Shown here: positions 51,355-60,514 of the stretch, piece after piece
Position numbering within the stretch: position 1 is the stretch's first letter
Layout: the number at the start of each line of letters is the position of its first letter
From: Ancylobacter novellus
GTDB taxonomy: Bacteria; Pseudomonadota; Alphaproteobacteria; Rhizobiales; Methylopilaceae
Direction of reading: 5' to 3'
DNA length: 64,000 bases
Assembly (NCBI GenBank): GCA_003241695.1
Contig: QFPN01000011.1
Coordinates: 58,751 to 122,750, forward strand
Made by a program: the position numbers and the translations under genes
The notes under the pieces: generated by a model
Database searches by the model: none
Told to the model about the DNA's origin: nothing
The model's input: the letters and a program-made list of their open reading frames with translations, nothing else

Positions 51355-52632
51355 GTGACCGGCGCCGCCCTCGCCTTCTGTCGGGACTGTCTCGCCGAAC
51401 AGAAGGCCGAAGCCCGGCGCTGCGCGCGTTGCGGCGGCCCGCGGGTCGCGCGCCATGCCGAACTTGCGGCGATGACCGTCGCCCATGTCGACTGCGACGC
51501 CTTCTTCGCCTCGATCGAAAAGCGGGACGACCCGTCGCTCGCCGACAAGCCTGTCATCGTCGGCGGCGGCAAGCGCGGCGTGGTGTCGACTGCCTGCTAC
51601 GTCGCGCGCATCCGTGGCGTGCGGTCGGCCATGCCGATGTTCAAGGCGCTGAAGCTCTGTCCCGACGCCGTCGTGGTGAAGCCGAACTTCGCCAAATATG
51701 TCGAGGCGAGCCGGGCCGTCCGCGCCCGAATGCTCGCGCTGACGCCCCTGGTCGAGCCGTTGTCGATCGACGAGGCCTTTCTCGACCTCGCCGGCACGGA
51801 GCGGCTGCACCGCCTGCCGCCGGCGATCGCGCTGGCGCGCTTCGCGCTCGAGGTCGAGCGGGAGGTCGGCATCACCGTCTCGATCGGCATGGCCTCCAAC
51901 AAGTTTTTGGCCAAGATCGCCTCCGAACTCGACAAGCCCCGCGGCTTCGCCACGCTGTCGCTTTCCGAGGCGCCGGGCTTTCTGGCGCCGAAGCCGGTCG
52001 GCTTCCTGTGGGGCGTCGGCCCCGCTTTCGCCGAGACGCTCGCCCGCGACGGGCTGAGGACCATCGGAGACCTGCAGCGCGCCGACGCGCGCGATCTCGC
52101 GCGCCGTTACGGCGAGCAGGGCCTGCGCCTTTCGCGGCTCGCCTTCGGCGAAGATTCGCGCCGCGTGGAGCCCGGCCGGGCGCGCAAGAGCGTCGGAGCC
52201 GAAACCACCTTCGACACGGACCTCGTCGGCCTCGAGGAGCTGGAGGCTCGGCTGTTCCGCTGCTGCGAGAAGGTCGCGGGCCGCATGCGTGAGGATGGGG
52301 CGTCCGGAACGGTCGTCACGCTGAAGCTCAAATCCGCCGATTTCCGCTCACGCACCCGCGCCCATGCGCTGCCCTCGCCGACCCGGCTCGCGGCTCGCAT
52401 CTTCGAGGCGGCGCGGCGCATGCTCGCAAAGGAGGCCGACGGCACGGCCTTCCGGCTGATCGGCGTGTCGCTTTCGGATCTGCGCCCGGCCGCGGAAGCC
52501 GATCCGCCTGATCTCGAACGCCGCAACGAGCGGCTCGACGCGATCGAGACCGCGGTTTCGGCCCTCAGGGCGAAGTTCGGGCAGGACTCGGTCGAGCGCG
52601 CCTTCGCGCGACGGCCGCCCCGCGACGGGTGA
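51355..52632 (+). CDS. dinB: DNA polymerase IV
   Basis: This 425-residue Y-family translesion polymerase starts at a GTG at 51355. A four-cysteine zinc-ribbon-like extension (Cys9, 12, 23, 26) precedes the core, which begins VAHVDCDAFFASIE at about 41; a shorter start at 51472 would omit it. Catalytic SIDEAFLD, the thumb helix-hairpin-helix and the little-finger domain are complete. It forms a unit with the DUF3572 gene. Confidence 0.93.
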   Translation: MTGAALAFCRDCLAEQKAEARRCARCGGPRVARHAELAAMTVAHVDCDAFFASIEKRDDPSLADKPVIVGGGKRGVVSTACYVARIRGVRSAMPMFKALKLCPDAVVVKPNFAKYVEASRAVRARMLALTPLVEPLSIDEAFLDLAGTERLHRLPPAIALARFALEVEREVGITVSIGMASNKFLAKIASELDKPRGFATLSLSEAPGFLAPKPVGFLWGVGPAFAETLARDGLRTIGDLQRADARDLARRYGEQGLRLSRLAFGEDSRRVEPGRARKSVGAETTFDTDLVGLEELEARLFRCCEKVAGRMREDGASGTVVTLKLKSADFRSRTRAHALPSPTRLAARIFEAARRMLAKEADGTAFRLIGVSLSDLRPAAEADPPDLERRNERLDAIETAVSALRAKFGQDSVERAFARRPPRDG

Positions 52633-52650
52633 CGGCGAAGCGGCCCGGCG

Positions 52651-53505
52651 TCAGCGCCTGCAGTCGGCGGGCTTCATGAACTCGAGTTCGGTCAGATCGC
52701 CGTCGATCGAGAACTCGCCGTAATCGATCCGGAGCGCCCGGCTGACGCCGTTGGCGTAGAGGTCGAAGCTCATCTGGTAGTCGGGCGTCTGTTCGCCGTC
52801 GACCTTCTTGCCGCGCTCGAAATAGCTCACGGCGACGGGCCAGTAGGTCTGCGTCTCAAGCTCCGGACGCTTCGCCGCCGCCTCGACGTCGGCGGGAACG
52901 CCGGTCTGCGGCTTCCCGATGACGGTAAGGGTGTCGTAGCTCTTGTCGCCGGCCTCCGAGCCGTCATAGACGGCGGCTTCGAGCAGGACCCGCCCCTGCT
53001 TCGCCTCGTCGATGATCTTCAGGAGATGAGCGGTCGGGAACAGCGTCCCGGCGTCGTAGACGTTCGACGACTTCTGCGGTTTCGACAGCATCACCTTCAC
53101 GGCGTCCGCGGCGCGTTCGGCCTTGCCGTCGGTGTCGCGGTCGAGCTGGTCGTTGAGATAGTTCTTGGCCTGGAAGCGGAAGCTCTTGCCCGCGCCGTCC
53201 TCCCAGGTCTCCGCGCGAAGGTCGGAGACGTTGGTCTGGCCCTCTCCGTTGCCGATCTCGGTCACCTGCCGGAAATTCAGCGCGTAGCCCGAGCAGGCGT
53301 CGCCCGCGAACTGGTAGACGATCCTGCCGCGCACCTGATCGATCCCGGCCGATCCCCGCTTCTCCCGCAGCTTCAGCTCGTAGACCGCGCGGTGGGGAGC
53401 GAGCGTCACGTCGGCGCCGGCGGGCGCCGCGACCGCGGTCGCCGCGAGGAGGACGGCGCCGAGCGCGACGCTCGTAAGGGCGGGGCGAAGGAAAGTCAGG
53501 TTCAT
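52651..53505 (-). CDS. eipB: cell envelope integrity protein EipB (DUF1849)
   Basis: This 284-residue periplasmic protein has a signal peptide ending VAAPAGADV. It matches DUF1849: VTLAPHRAVYELKLREKRGSAG, RIVYQFAGDACSGYALNFRQ and FPTAHLLKIIDEAKQG, with the conserved cysteine pair (Cys in GDACSG and near the C-terminal PADCRR). In Brucella, EipB supports envelope integrity. A DRDTDG segment near residue 135 resembles a calcium loop but its importance is unknown. It converges on dinB. Confidence 0.9.
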   Translation of the reverse strand: MNLTFLRPALTSVALGAVLLAATAVAAPAGADVTLAPHRAVYELKLREKRGSAGIDQVRGRIVYQFAGDACSGYALNFRQVTEIGNGEGQTNVSDLRAETWEDGAGKSFRFQAKNYLNDQLDRDTDGKAERAADAVKVMLSKPQKSSNVYDAGTLFPTAHLLKIIDEAKQGRVLLEAAVYDGSEAGDKSYDTLTVIGKPQTGVPADVEAAAKRPELETQTYWPVAVSYFERGKKVDGEQTPDYQMSFDLYANGVSRALRIDYGEFSIDGDLTELEFMKPADCRR

Positions 53506-53655
53506 CGGGCCTCGTCCGGTCTGTCGCGCCCAAGATGCGCGCGGGCGCAGACCAAAGGCAACGATCGCGTCGCTTTCGGGGCGCTTCGTCGCGCTTGCGC
53601 AGCACGCCGGTCTGGGCGAGACGGTGCGGCGGAAACCAGTCCCGAGGAGACGATC

Positions 53656-54117
53656 ATGGCCGGAACCATCGAAGCGCGGCTCGCGGAGCTCGGCGTCACG
53701 CTGCTCGACGCCCCCGCTCCCGCCGCCAACTATGTCCCGGCCGTGCTCTCGGGCTCGACGATCTACGTCTCCGGCCAGCTTCCCGTCGGGGCGAACGGGC
53801 TGGTCAAGGGAACGCTCGGCGCCGGCGTTTCGGTGGAGGACGGCTACGAAGCCGCGAAGCTCTGCGCGATCAACATCCTGGCGCAGGTGAAGAAGGCGGC
53901 GGGCGACCTCGACCGCATCGTCCGGGTGGTGAAGATTTCCGGCTTCGTCGCCTCCGCGCCGGACTTCTTCGACCAGCCCAAGGTGGTGAACGGCGCGTCC
54001 GACTTCCTCGCCGAGGCGCTTGGCGAGAAGGGCCGCCACGCCCGCTCCGCCGTCGGCGTCGCCGCTCTTCCGCTCGGCGCGGCGGTCGAGGTCGAGGCGA
54101 TCGTCGAGATCGCCTGA
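53656..54117 (+). CDS. RidA family protein
   Basis: This 153-residue YjgF/RidA-fold protein has ELGVTLLDAPAPAANYVPAVLSGSTIYVSGQLP, ILAQVKKAAGDLDRIVRVVKISGF and the C-terminal HARSAVGVAALPLGAAVEVEAI with the conserved Arg and Glu. It likely hydrolyses reactive enamines and imines. It belongs to the longer 'YjgF-like 1' group rather than canonical RidA. The stop is five bases before the glycerophosphodiesterase start. Confidence 0.92.
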   Translation: MAGTIEARLAELGVTLLDAPAPAANYVPAVLSGSTIYVSGQLPVGANGLVKGTLGAGVSVEDGYEAAKLCAINILAQVKKAAGDLDRIVRVVKISGFVASAPDFFDQPKVVNGASDFLAEALGEKGRHARSAVGVAALPLGAAVEVEAIVEIA

Positions 54118-54122
54118 GGCTG

Positions 54123-54869
54123 ATGGGGCAGCTAGACTGGCTCTTCGCGCGGCCGATCGCCCATCGCGGCCTGCACGACCGCGCGGCCGGCGTGATCGAG
54201 AACACGCCGACCTCGGTCGACCGCGCGGTCGAGGCCGGCTACGCGGTCGAGATCGACGTTCAGATGACGGCCGACGGCGAGGCCGTCGTCTTCCACGACG
54301 AGACGCTCGACCGGCTGACGGAGGCGAGCGGCCCCGTCAGCGAACGCGCCCTCGCCGACCTTCGCCGGATCGCCTTCCGCGAGACGGCCGATCGCTTCTT
54401 CACGCTCGACGAATGCCTCGATCTAGTCGGCGGGCGGCAGGCGCTCGTGGTCGAGATCAAATCGTCGTTCGGAACCGACCTCCGCCTCGCCGCACGGGTC
54501 GCCGAGCGCCTGTCCGCACGCGGCGGTCCTGTCGCCGCCAAGTCCTTCGATCCGCGCGTGGTCGCTGCGCTGCGACGCCGCGCGCCGCGTCTGCCGCGCG
54601 GGATCATCGGCGAAGCCTTCGCGCACGACGATCCGCACTGGGCGGGCCTTTCGCCGGCGAGGCGCGCCGCCGCCCGCACTCTCCTGCATTGGCCAGCGAC
54701 CCGGCCGGATTTCCTCTCCTGGCATGTCGGCGACCTTGAACGCCGCGCCGTGCACGTCGCCCGCGCGCTCGGCCGCCCGGTCATGACCTGGACGGTCCGG
54801 ACGCCGCAGGATCAGGCGCGGGCGGCGCTCTACGCCGACCAGATGGTCTTCGAGGGTTTTCGGCCCTGA
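54123..54869 (+). CDS. glycerophosphodiester phosphodiesterase
   Basis: This 248-residue TIM barrel cleaves glycerophosphodiesters to glycerol-3-phosphate and an alcohol. Active-site signatures are PIAHRGLHDRAAGVIENT (His and Arg), VEIDVQMTADGEAVVFHDETLDRLT and VVEIKSSFG. No signal peptide, so it is cytoplasmic, as with UgpQ. It is co-transcribed with the RidA gene. Confidence 0.93.
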   Translation: MGQLDWLFARPIAHRGLHDRAAGVIENTPTSVDRAVEAGYAVEIDVQMTADGEAVVFHDETLDRLTEASGPVSERALADLRRIAFRETADRFFTLDECLDLVGGRQALVVEIKSSFGTDLRLAARVAERLSARGGPVAAKSFDPRVVAALRRRAPRLPRGIIGEAFAHDDPHWAGLSPARRAAARTLLHWPATRPDFLSWHVGDLERRAVHVARALGRPVMTWTVRTPQDQARAALYADQMVFEGFRP

Positions 54870-54998
54870 GGTCGGAAGAACGAGGTTTTCCACACCGAGG
54901 ATCGGACCCTGCGGTGGGAGGGGACGGTGACGGGACGGCGCGAATGCCCGCCCATGGAGGACGCCACCGTCAAAGTTCAAGGCAGCCTCGCCTCTCCA

Positions 54999-55109
54999 CG
55001 TCATGCCCGCGCCTTCGCGCGGGTACCCACGACTTCACCATAGAGCGCCGCGCAAGCCGACGTCGTGGATACCCGGCTTCGCCGGGCATGACGGCGGTGG
55101 TTCGGGCGC
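54999..55109. repeat. dispersed intergenic repeat, copy 3
   Basis: It runs from CGTCATGCCCGCGCCTTCGC to GGGCATGACGGCGGTGGTTC plus GGGCGC. It shares ATGCCCGCGCCTTC, CCACGACTTCA, GAGCGCCGCGC and GTCGTGGATACCC with the copies near 23.4 and 23.6 kb. The element lies after the glycerophosphodiesterase and before a converging gene. Confidence 0.7.
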
Positions 55110-55142
55110 AAAGGCGTGACGGGAAAAGCGCTCGACGGAGGT

Positions 55143-55946
55143 TTAAAACCTGAATCCCAATCCGATCGTCGCGCCCTTCTCGTCGAGCGAGTCGCGGCCC
55201 GCCGGCGAAAAGAACGCGGCGGATACGAGCTGGAGGCGCTCGGTGAGGTCGAAGAGGACCGCGCCTTGCAGCTTGTGGATCCGCTGCTTCAGCCGGTAGG
55301 GGCCGCTCCATCGCCCCGCGCCGATCTGGTTGAAGCTTTGGGCGAGCAGCAGCAGGCGTCCGGTCGGCCTGATCCCGAAGGTCGCGTCCAGCCGGATCTC
55401 GTCCGCCGGATCGCCGCTTCGGAAGCGGTATCCCGCCGCGACGTCCACGAAAGCGGGGCGGTTGAAAAGCTCGAAGCTCCGCGCCACGAGAACCCGGCCG
55501 TCGGCCTGATCGTCGGTCTCGCCGATTACCGCGAGGTCGTCGCTCTTCTTCGCGCCCGCGATGACGGCGGAGCCCTGGACCGACACGATCCAGGCGCCGT
55601 CCGTCCAGAGGCGCGCCCGGGCGCCGATCTCGGAACGGCCGAGGCCTTTGCGCCGATAGGTCGTCCCGTCTTCGGCGCGGATCTTCTGGAGCGCGGTCGA
55701 GCCGAACACGGTGAAACCGTCGCGCAGGCCATATTCGGCGAAGGCCTGAAGATCGTATTTCCGGTAATCGCCGCGCGACCGCAGTCTGCCGCGGCGGTCG
55801 AAATAGCGGTCGCCTGACGTCAGCAGACCGGTGACGAACAGCTTCAGTTCGTCCTGGTCGAGCGTGAACGCCCCCGCCGCGGCCCCATCGGCCGTCGCAA
55901 GGCAAAGCAGCCCTGACAAGACAAGCGCACGCCCCGACGCCGCCAC
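55143..55946 (-). CDS. outer-membrane beta-barrel-like protein
   Basis: This 267-residue protein has a signal peptide ending DGAAAGA. The mature part alternates polar and hydrophobic residues in strand-length runs (KLFVTGLLTSGDRYFDRRGRLRS, FAEYGLRDGFTVFGSTALQ, RARLWTDGAWIVSVQGSAVI) and ends GATIGLGFRF with a terminal phenylalanine, the outer-membrane assembly signal. I do not recognise a closer family. It could be a channel or a structural barrel. It stands alone. Confidence 0.75.
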   Translation of the reverse strand: MAASGRALVLSGLLCLATADGAAAGAFTLDQDELKLFVTGLLTSGDRYFDRRGRLRSRGDYRKYDLQAFAEYGLRDGFTVFGSTALQKIRAEDGTTYRRKGLGRSEIGARARLWTDGAWIVSVQGSAVIAGAKKSDDLAVIGETDDQADGRVLVARSFELFNRPAFVDVAAGYRFRSGDPADEIRLDATFGIRPTGRLLLLAQSFNQIGAGRWSGPYRLKQRIHKLQGAVLFDLTERLQLVSAAFFSPAGRDSLDEKGATIGLGFRF

Positions 55947-56046
55947 GGCCCGCCCCCGCCGCTGCGCGCAGGCTGGACGACCGCAGGCTGCGCGCCACGA
56001 TCTTGCCGCAATTCCGGATGGCGCCGCAAGTGGCGCGAATCGCCGT

Positions 56047-57099
56047 TCAGGCGTCCTTGCCCGACACGGCCGCTTCCGCGAAAGTCGCCATGCCGGCGTG
56101 GCAGGCGCAGGCCGCCTTCACGACCGCCACCGCAAGCGCGCCGCCCGAGCCTTCCCCGAGCCGCATGCCGAGGTCGAGCAGCGGAGGAAGTTCGAGCCGG
56201 TCGAGCAGCCGCCCATGCGCGGCTTCCGCCGAGCGATGACCGGCCATGCAGTGTTCCAGCGCGCTCGCGTCGATTGCGTGAAGGACGGCGGCGGCCGCGG
56301 TCGCCACGAAGCCGTCGATCACGACCGGCACGCGCTCCATGCGCGCCGCGAGGATCGCGCCGGCGATCGCGGCGAACTCCCGCCCGCCGACCCTGCGTAG
56401 CGCCTCGAGCGGATCTCCGAGATCGTCGGCGTGAAATTCGCAGGCCTTCCGCACCGTCTCGATCTTGCGCGCGAGCGTCTCGTCGTCGGCGCCCGTTCCG
56501 CGGCCGACCCAGTCCTCCGGCTTGCCGCCGAACAGCGCGAACGCGAGCGTGGACGCCACGGTGGTGTTGCCGATGCCCATCTCGCCCACCACGAGGAGGT
56601 CCACCTCGCCGTGGATCGCCTCGAAACCGTAGGCCATGGTGCCCGCGCACTCGGCCTCGCTCATCGCCGGGCCTTCGCAGATGTCCGGCGTCGGCCTGTC
56701 GGTCGCGAGGTCGAAGACCTTGAGGCCGATGTCGAACGTCTTGCAGATCTGGTTGATCGCCGCGCCTCCGCCCGCGAAGGCGTCGAGCATCTGGCGCGTG
56801 ACGGCCGGCGGATAGGCGGAGACGCCGCGCTGTGCGACGCCGTGCGAGCCGGCGAAGATCGCGACCAGCGGCCGCGCGACGGTCGGCGGCGTCTTGCCCT
56901 GCCAGGCGGACAGCCATTCGGCGATGTCCTCGAGGCGGCCGAGCGCGCCGGCCGGCTTGACGAGTTCCGCCTCGCGCGCCTTCGCGCGCGCCGCAGCCGC
57001 GCGGTCGGGCCGCGGCAGCTGGGCGAGCAGCGCGCGGATGTCGTCGAAGGGCTGGCCGCGCGTCCCCGGCGACGCGGTGGCTTCACTTCCCAGGTTCAT
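56047..57099 (-). CDS. cobT: nicotinate-nucleotide-dimethylbenzimidazole phosphoribosyltransferase
   Basis: This 350-residue enzyme makes alpha-ribazole phosphate for the lower ligand of cobalamin. Signatures are KPAGALGRLEDIAEWLSAWQG, VAIFAGSHGVAQRGVSAYPPAVT, VVGEMGIGNTTVAS, and the catalytic glutamate in MRLGEGSGGALA. It is divergent from cobS with 151 bases between. I saw no cobalamin riboswitch there. Confidence 0.95.
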   Translation of the reverse strand: MNLGSEATASPGTRGQPFDDIRALLAQLPRPDRAAAARAKAREAELVKPAGALGRLEDIAEWLSAWQGKTPPTVARPLVAIFAGSHGVAQRGVSAYPPAVTRQMLDAFAGGGAAINQICKTFDIGLKVFDLATDRPTPDICEGPAMSEAECAGTMAYGFEAIHGEVDLLVVGEMGIGNTTVASTLAFALFGGKPEDWVGRGTGADDETLARKIETVRKACEFHADDLGDPLEALRRVGGREFAAIAGAILAARMERVPVVIDGFVATAAAAVLHAIDASALEHCMAGHRSAEAAHGRLLDRLELPPLLDLGMRLGEGSGGALAVAVVKAACACHAGMATFAEAAVSGKDA

Positions 57100-57250
57100 G
57101 ACCGTCCGATGACCTTCTGCGATCGCGCGTTGCGCATAACCGAATGTCGCGCGGCGGCCAACCCCGCCGCTTGAACGCGAAGATCGGGCTCGACGCTCGT
57201 CTTGGCCGCCGAACCCCGCTATCCACCACCGGATCGCCGGGTTCATCCGA

Positions 57251-58048
57251 ATGTCCGAAACGCTGCAGACCCTTTCCATTCGTTCGCTCGCGGCCGTCGC
57301 CGACGCGGCGCGGTTCTTCACCCGCCTGCCGGTTCCGGAGCGGCTCGGCGCCGGCGCGCCCGAAAGCGCGATGTCGGGAACCGCCGCAGCCTCGCCGCTC
57401 GCGGGCGCGCTCGTGGGCGCGGGCTCCGCCGCGATCCTGCTGGTTTGCCTTACCCTTGGCCTGCCTCCGACGCCCGCTGCGGTGTTCGCCGCCGCGGCCG
57501 CGGTCGCGCTGTCCGGCGCGCTTCACCTCGACGGCCTCGCGGATTTCGCCGACGGCGTCGGCGGTGGAAGGACGCGCGAGGCGAAGCTCGCCATCATGCG
57601 CGACAGCCGGCTTGGGACCTTCGGCGGCGCGGCGCTCGCGCTGTCGCTGGCGGCGCGGATCAGCCTCGTCGCCGCGCTCGCGCAGAGCTCGGGCGCGGCC
57701 GGCGCATGCCTCGCGATCGTCGTCGCGGCGGCCGTCGCAAGGCCCCTCGCCTTCCTGCCGACGTTGACCCTGCCGCCGGCCCGCGACGACGGCCTCGGCC
57801 GCTCGGCGCGGCCTGCGGTCCAAGCGGTCGCCTTCGGGCTCGGCCTCGCCGCGCTGATCGCCCTTGTCCTTGTTCGCCCGGCGCCTGCGCTCGCCGCCCT
57901 TGCGCTCGCCGGCGCAGCGGCCGCATGCGTCTCGATCGTCGCCCGCCGACACCTCGGCGGCTACACCGGCGACGTCTGCGGCGCCGCGGCCGAACTCGCG
58001 GAGATCGCTGCGCTTGCGGGGCTTGCCGCGTTTGCGACGACGCAGTGA
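57251..58048 (+). CDS. cobS: adenosylcobinamide-GDP ribazoletransferase
   Basis: This 265-residue integral membrane enzyme has seven to eight hydrophobic segments. Signatures are FTRLPVPERLG near 23, GALHLDGLADFADGVGGG with its acidic metal-binding residues, LAIMRDSRLGTFGGAALA and GGYTGDVCGAAAELAEI. It joins alpha-ribazole to adenosylcobinamide-GDP, the last step of B12 assembly. It is divergent from cobT. Confidence 0.95.
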   Translation: MSETLQTLSIRSLAAVADAARFFTRLPVPERLGAGAPESAMSGTAAASPLAGALVGAGSAAILLVCLTLGLPPTPAAVFAAAAAVALSGALHLDGLADFADGVGGGRTREAKLAIMRDSRLGTFGGAALALSLAARISLVAALAQSSGAAGACLAIVVAAAVARPLAFLPTLTLPPARDDGLGRSARPAVQAVAFGLGLAALIALVLVRPAPALAALALAGAAAACVSIVARRHLGGYTGDVCGAAAELAEIAALAGLAAFATTQ

Positions 58049-58096
58049 CGAGATGTTCGGTTGCGCGCCGGCGCGGCTTCGTCCAACCATCGCGGC

Positions 58097-58309
58097 ATGC
58101 TTCAGCCCGCGCCCATCAAAAGCCCCTGCGTCAAGATCTGCGTCGTCGATCCATCGACCGGCTGGTGCGAGGGCTGTTTTCGCACGCTCGCCGAGATCGG
58201 CTCCTGGTCGCGCTATTCCGTCGCCGAGCGCGACGCCGTGATGGGTCTGCTCTTGGCGCGGCGGAAGGCGTTCACCAAAATCGCCCCACCGACGGAGTCC
58301 GCGGAATGA
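58097..58309 (+). CDS. DUF1289 protein
   Basis: This protein has 70 residues from the ATG at 58097. It has the DUF1289 pattern SPCVKICVVDPSTGWCEGCFRTLAEIGSW, with four cysteines probably binding a metal. Function is unknown. It follows cobS and overlaps the next gene by four bases (ATGA). Confidence 0.88.
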   Translation: MLQPAPIKSPCVKICVVDPSTGWCEGCFRTLAEIGSWSRYSVAERDAVMGLLLARRKAFTKIAPPTESAE

Positions 58310-58602
58310 AGGGCGGCGTCTCCGAAATCCTGATCGCGGTCGTCCTCGCGGCGATCGCGACCTTCATCGTCGCCGACCTCGCCGGCGGTTTCGGAACTTT
58401 CCCCAACGAACGCTGGGCGGCGGCCATCGCGATGATGTGCCTCGCTGTCTGGATCGGTCCCGGCCTGCTTCGACGCTATACGGGAAACGCCAACGCGGCG
58501 CTGAAAGCGGTCGCGCTCTGGCTCGCGCTTATCGCCGCGGTCGCCCTGCTCTACGTCTACGGCAAGGACTTCCTCGTCTCGATCGGCGTCAACGTTCCCT
58601 GA
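58306..58602 (+). CDS. small membrane protein, possible truncated aspartic-protease family
   Basis: This 98-residue protein has three hydrophobic helices (ILIAVVLAAIATFIVADLAG, WAAAIAMMCLAVWIGPGLL, ALKAVALWLALIAAVALLYVYG). In many Hyphomicrobiales the gene after the DUF1289 gene encodes a retropepsin-like membrane protease (TIGR02281) whose N-terminus has this layout. Here the stop follows the last helix and a converging gene starts five bases later, so the protease domain is absent. It may be a remnant or an unrelated membrane protein. Confidence 0.7.
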   Translation: MKGGVSEILIAVVLAAIATFIVADLAGGFGTFPNERWAAAIAMMCLAVWIGPGLLRRYTGNANAALKAVALWLALIAAVALLYVYGKDFLVSIGVNVP

Positions 58603-58606
58603 CGGC

Positions 58607-59446
58607 CTACAGCAGGAGCGAGACGGCGAAATGCGCGGCCACCGCCGCGAGGAACAGGCCGAAGCCGATCTCGAGCTTCCGCTTGGTCAGCCCATGGGCG
58701 AGCCGCACCCCGATCGGCGCGACGAGGGTCGAGACCGGCGCCATCAGGGCGACCCCGAGCAGCGAGACGAAGCCGAGCGAAAGCGGCGGCAGCTCCGACA
58801 TGTGCGGCCAGCCCGCGACCACGAAGGCGAGCGTCCCCGGAAGCGCGATGATCGCGCCGAGGCCGGAAGAGGTCGCGATCGCCTGATGGATCGGGCGGTT
58901 GTGCAGCGTCATGATCAGGCTGCCATAGGTTCCGCCGCCGATGCCCATCAGCGCCGAGATGACGCCGATGAAGACCCCGTAGGCGGCCATGCCGAGGCGG
59001 CCCGGCAGCGTGTCGGCGATCGTCCAGCTCGCTTTCGCGAACAGCATCCGCGCCGCCATCAGCAGCGAAAAGACCGCGAACACGCCCTTGAGCCATTCCG
59101 AACGAAACAGCGACGCCGCAGCCGCGCCGATGAAACAGCCGAGCACGACGCCGGGCGCCCATGCCTTCAGGACGGCCATGTCGACCGCGCCCCGCGCCCG
59201 GTGGGCCTGAAACGAGCGGATCGAGGTCGGGATGATGATCGCGAGCGAGGTTCCGACCGCGAGCTGCATCTCGAGGCCCTTCGCCATGTGAAGATGCGAG
59301 AACAGCTCGGCGAGCACCGGCACGATGACGGCTCCGCCGCCGACGCCGAAGAGGCCGGCCAGAACGCCGGTGACGACGCCCGCCAGCAGGAGCCCCGCGC
59401 CAAGCGACGCCAGTTCGCCGATCGGCAACGACGCGAAGGCTTCCAT
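58607..59446 (-). CDS. TauE/SafE-type membrane transporter
   Basis: This 279-residue protein has eight hydrophobic segments and the TauE pattern LLLAGVVTGVLAGLFGVGGGAVIVPVL with its mirrored second half YGVFIGVISALMGIGGGTYGSL. The family exports sulfite or sulfoacetate and related anions; the substrate here is unknown. It converges on the small membrane protein gene. Confidence 0.92.
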   Translation of the reverse strand: MEAFASLPIGELASLGAGLLLAGVVTGVLAGLFGVGGGAVIVPVLAELFSHLHMAKGLEMQLAVGTSLAIIIPTSIRSFQAHRARGAVDMAVLKAWAPGVVLGCFIGAAAASLFRSEWLKGVFAVFSLLMAARMLFAKASWTIADTLPGRLGMAAYGVFIGVISALMGIGGGTYGSLIMTLHNRPIHQAIATSSGLGAIIALPGTLAFVVAGWPHMSELPPLSLGFVSLLGVALMAPVSTLVAPIGVRLAHGLTKRKLEIGFGLFLAAVAAHFAVSLLL

Positions 59447-59488
59447 GCGGCTTCCCAGACTCGTCGGACTTTGCGCCCGATCGAGAGG

Positions 59489-60514
59489 TCAGGCCGCGTC
59501 GGCCTCGGGCCGGCTCACAAAGCCGCGATCGTCGATGAGGTCAAGGGCGCGCCGAAGCACGTCGAGGCCTGCGTTTTCGCGCGGCGCCTCGACGCTGAGC
59601 AGGCGCCGATAGGCGCGCGCGCCGGGACGCCCCGGAAACAGGCCGAGCATGTGGCGCGCATAGTTCGAAAGCCGCCCGCCCGCCGCGAGATGGGCCTCGA
59701 TCTCGGGAAAGAGGCTTTCGACCGCCGCGCGGGCGCTCGCATGAGGGGCGGCCTCGCCGAAGACCAGCGGGTCGACGCCGAGCAGAAGCTCCGGGTTCTG
59801 GTAGGCCGCCCGGCCGAGCATCACGCCGTCGAGCGCGACGCCCTCGCGCGGCTCGAGCAGCGAGAGCGCTTCTTCGAGCGACCCGATCCCGCCGTTGATC
59901 GAGACCGGAAGGTCAGGGAACCGCGCCTTGAGCCGGAAGACGCGCCCGTAGTCGAGCGGCGGAACGTCCCGGTTCTCCTTCGGGCTCAGACCTTTCAGCC
60001 AAGCCTTCCGCGCGTGCACGACAAGCGCGTCGCATCCGGCCGCGACGACCGCGTCGGCGAGACGGTCGAGCGCCTCCTCGGGGTCCTGGTCGTCGATCCC
60101 GATGCGGCATTTCACAGTCACGGGGATCGCGACGGCCGCCTTCATCGCGGCGACGCAGTCGCCCACCCGTTCGGGCTCGGCCATCAGGCAGGCGCCGAAA
60201 CGCCCGTCCTGCACGCGATCGGACGGGCAGCCGACATTGAGGTTGACCTCGTCATAGCCCTCGTCGGCGCAGATCTTCGCAGCCTCCGCGACCTCGGCGG
60301 GCTCCGAGCCGCCAAGCTGCACGGCGACCGGGCGTTCGCGCTCCGAAAAGCCGATCAGGCGCTCGCGCGGCCCGAAACGCACCGCGCCGGTCGTCACCAT
60401 TTCCGTATAGAGCAGCGCCCGGCGCGTCAGCGCCCGATGGAACGAACGGCAGCGCCGGTCGGTCCAGTCCATCATCGGGGCGACGGAAAATCGATGGGGC
60501 GCGTGAGTTTTCAA
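59489..60514 (-). CDS. dusA: tRNA-dihydrouridine synthase A
   Basis: This 341-residue flavoenzyme reduces uridine 20 of tRNA. Signatures are HRFSVAPMMDWTDRRCRSFHR, NLNVGCPSDRVQDGRFGACLM (catalytic cysteine in GCPS), KCRIGIDDQDP, VVHARKAWLKGLSPKENR and SINGGIGS. These are the DusA-specific forms. It stands alone. Confidence 0.95.
   Translation of the reverse strand: MKTHAPHRFSVAPMMDWTDRRCRSFHRALTRRALLYTEMVTTGAVRFGPRERLIGFSERERPVAVQLGGSEPAEVAEAAKICADEGYDEVNLNVGCPSDRVQDGRFGACLMAEPERVGDCVAAMKAAVAIPVTVKCRIGIDDQDPEEALDRLADAVVAAGCDALVVHARKAWLKGLSPKENRDVPPLDYGRVFRLKARFPDLPVSINGGIGSLEEALSLLEPREGVALDGVMLGRAAYQNPELLLGVDPLVFGEAAPHASARAAVESLFPEIEAHLAAGGRLSNYARHMLGLFPGRPGARAYRRLLSVEAPRENAGLDVLRRALDLIDDRGFVSRPEADAA

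Noticed and set aside
57100..57250. Cobalamin riboswitch between cobT and cobS
   Set aside because: The gap is only about 150 bases and contains no recognisable B12 box or the usual multi-stem layout.
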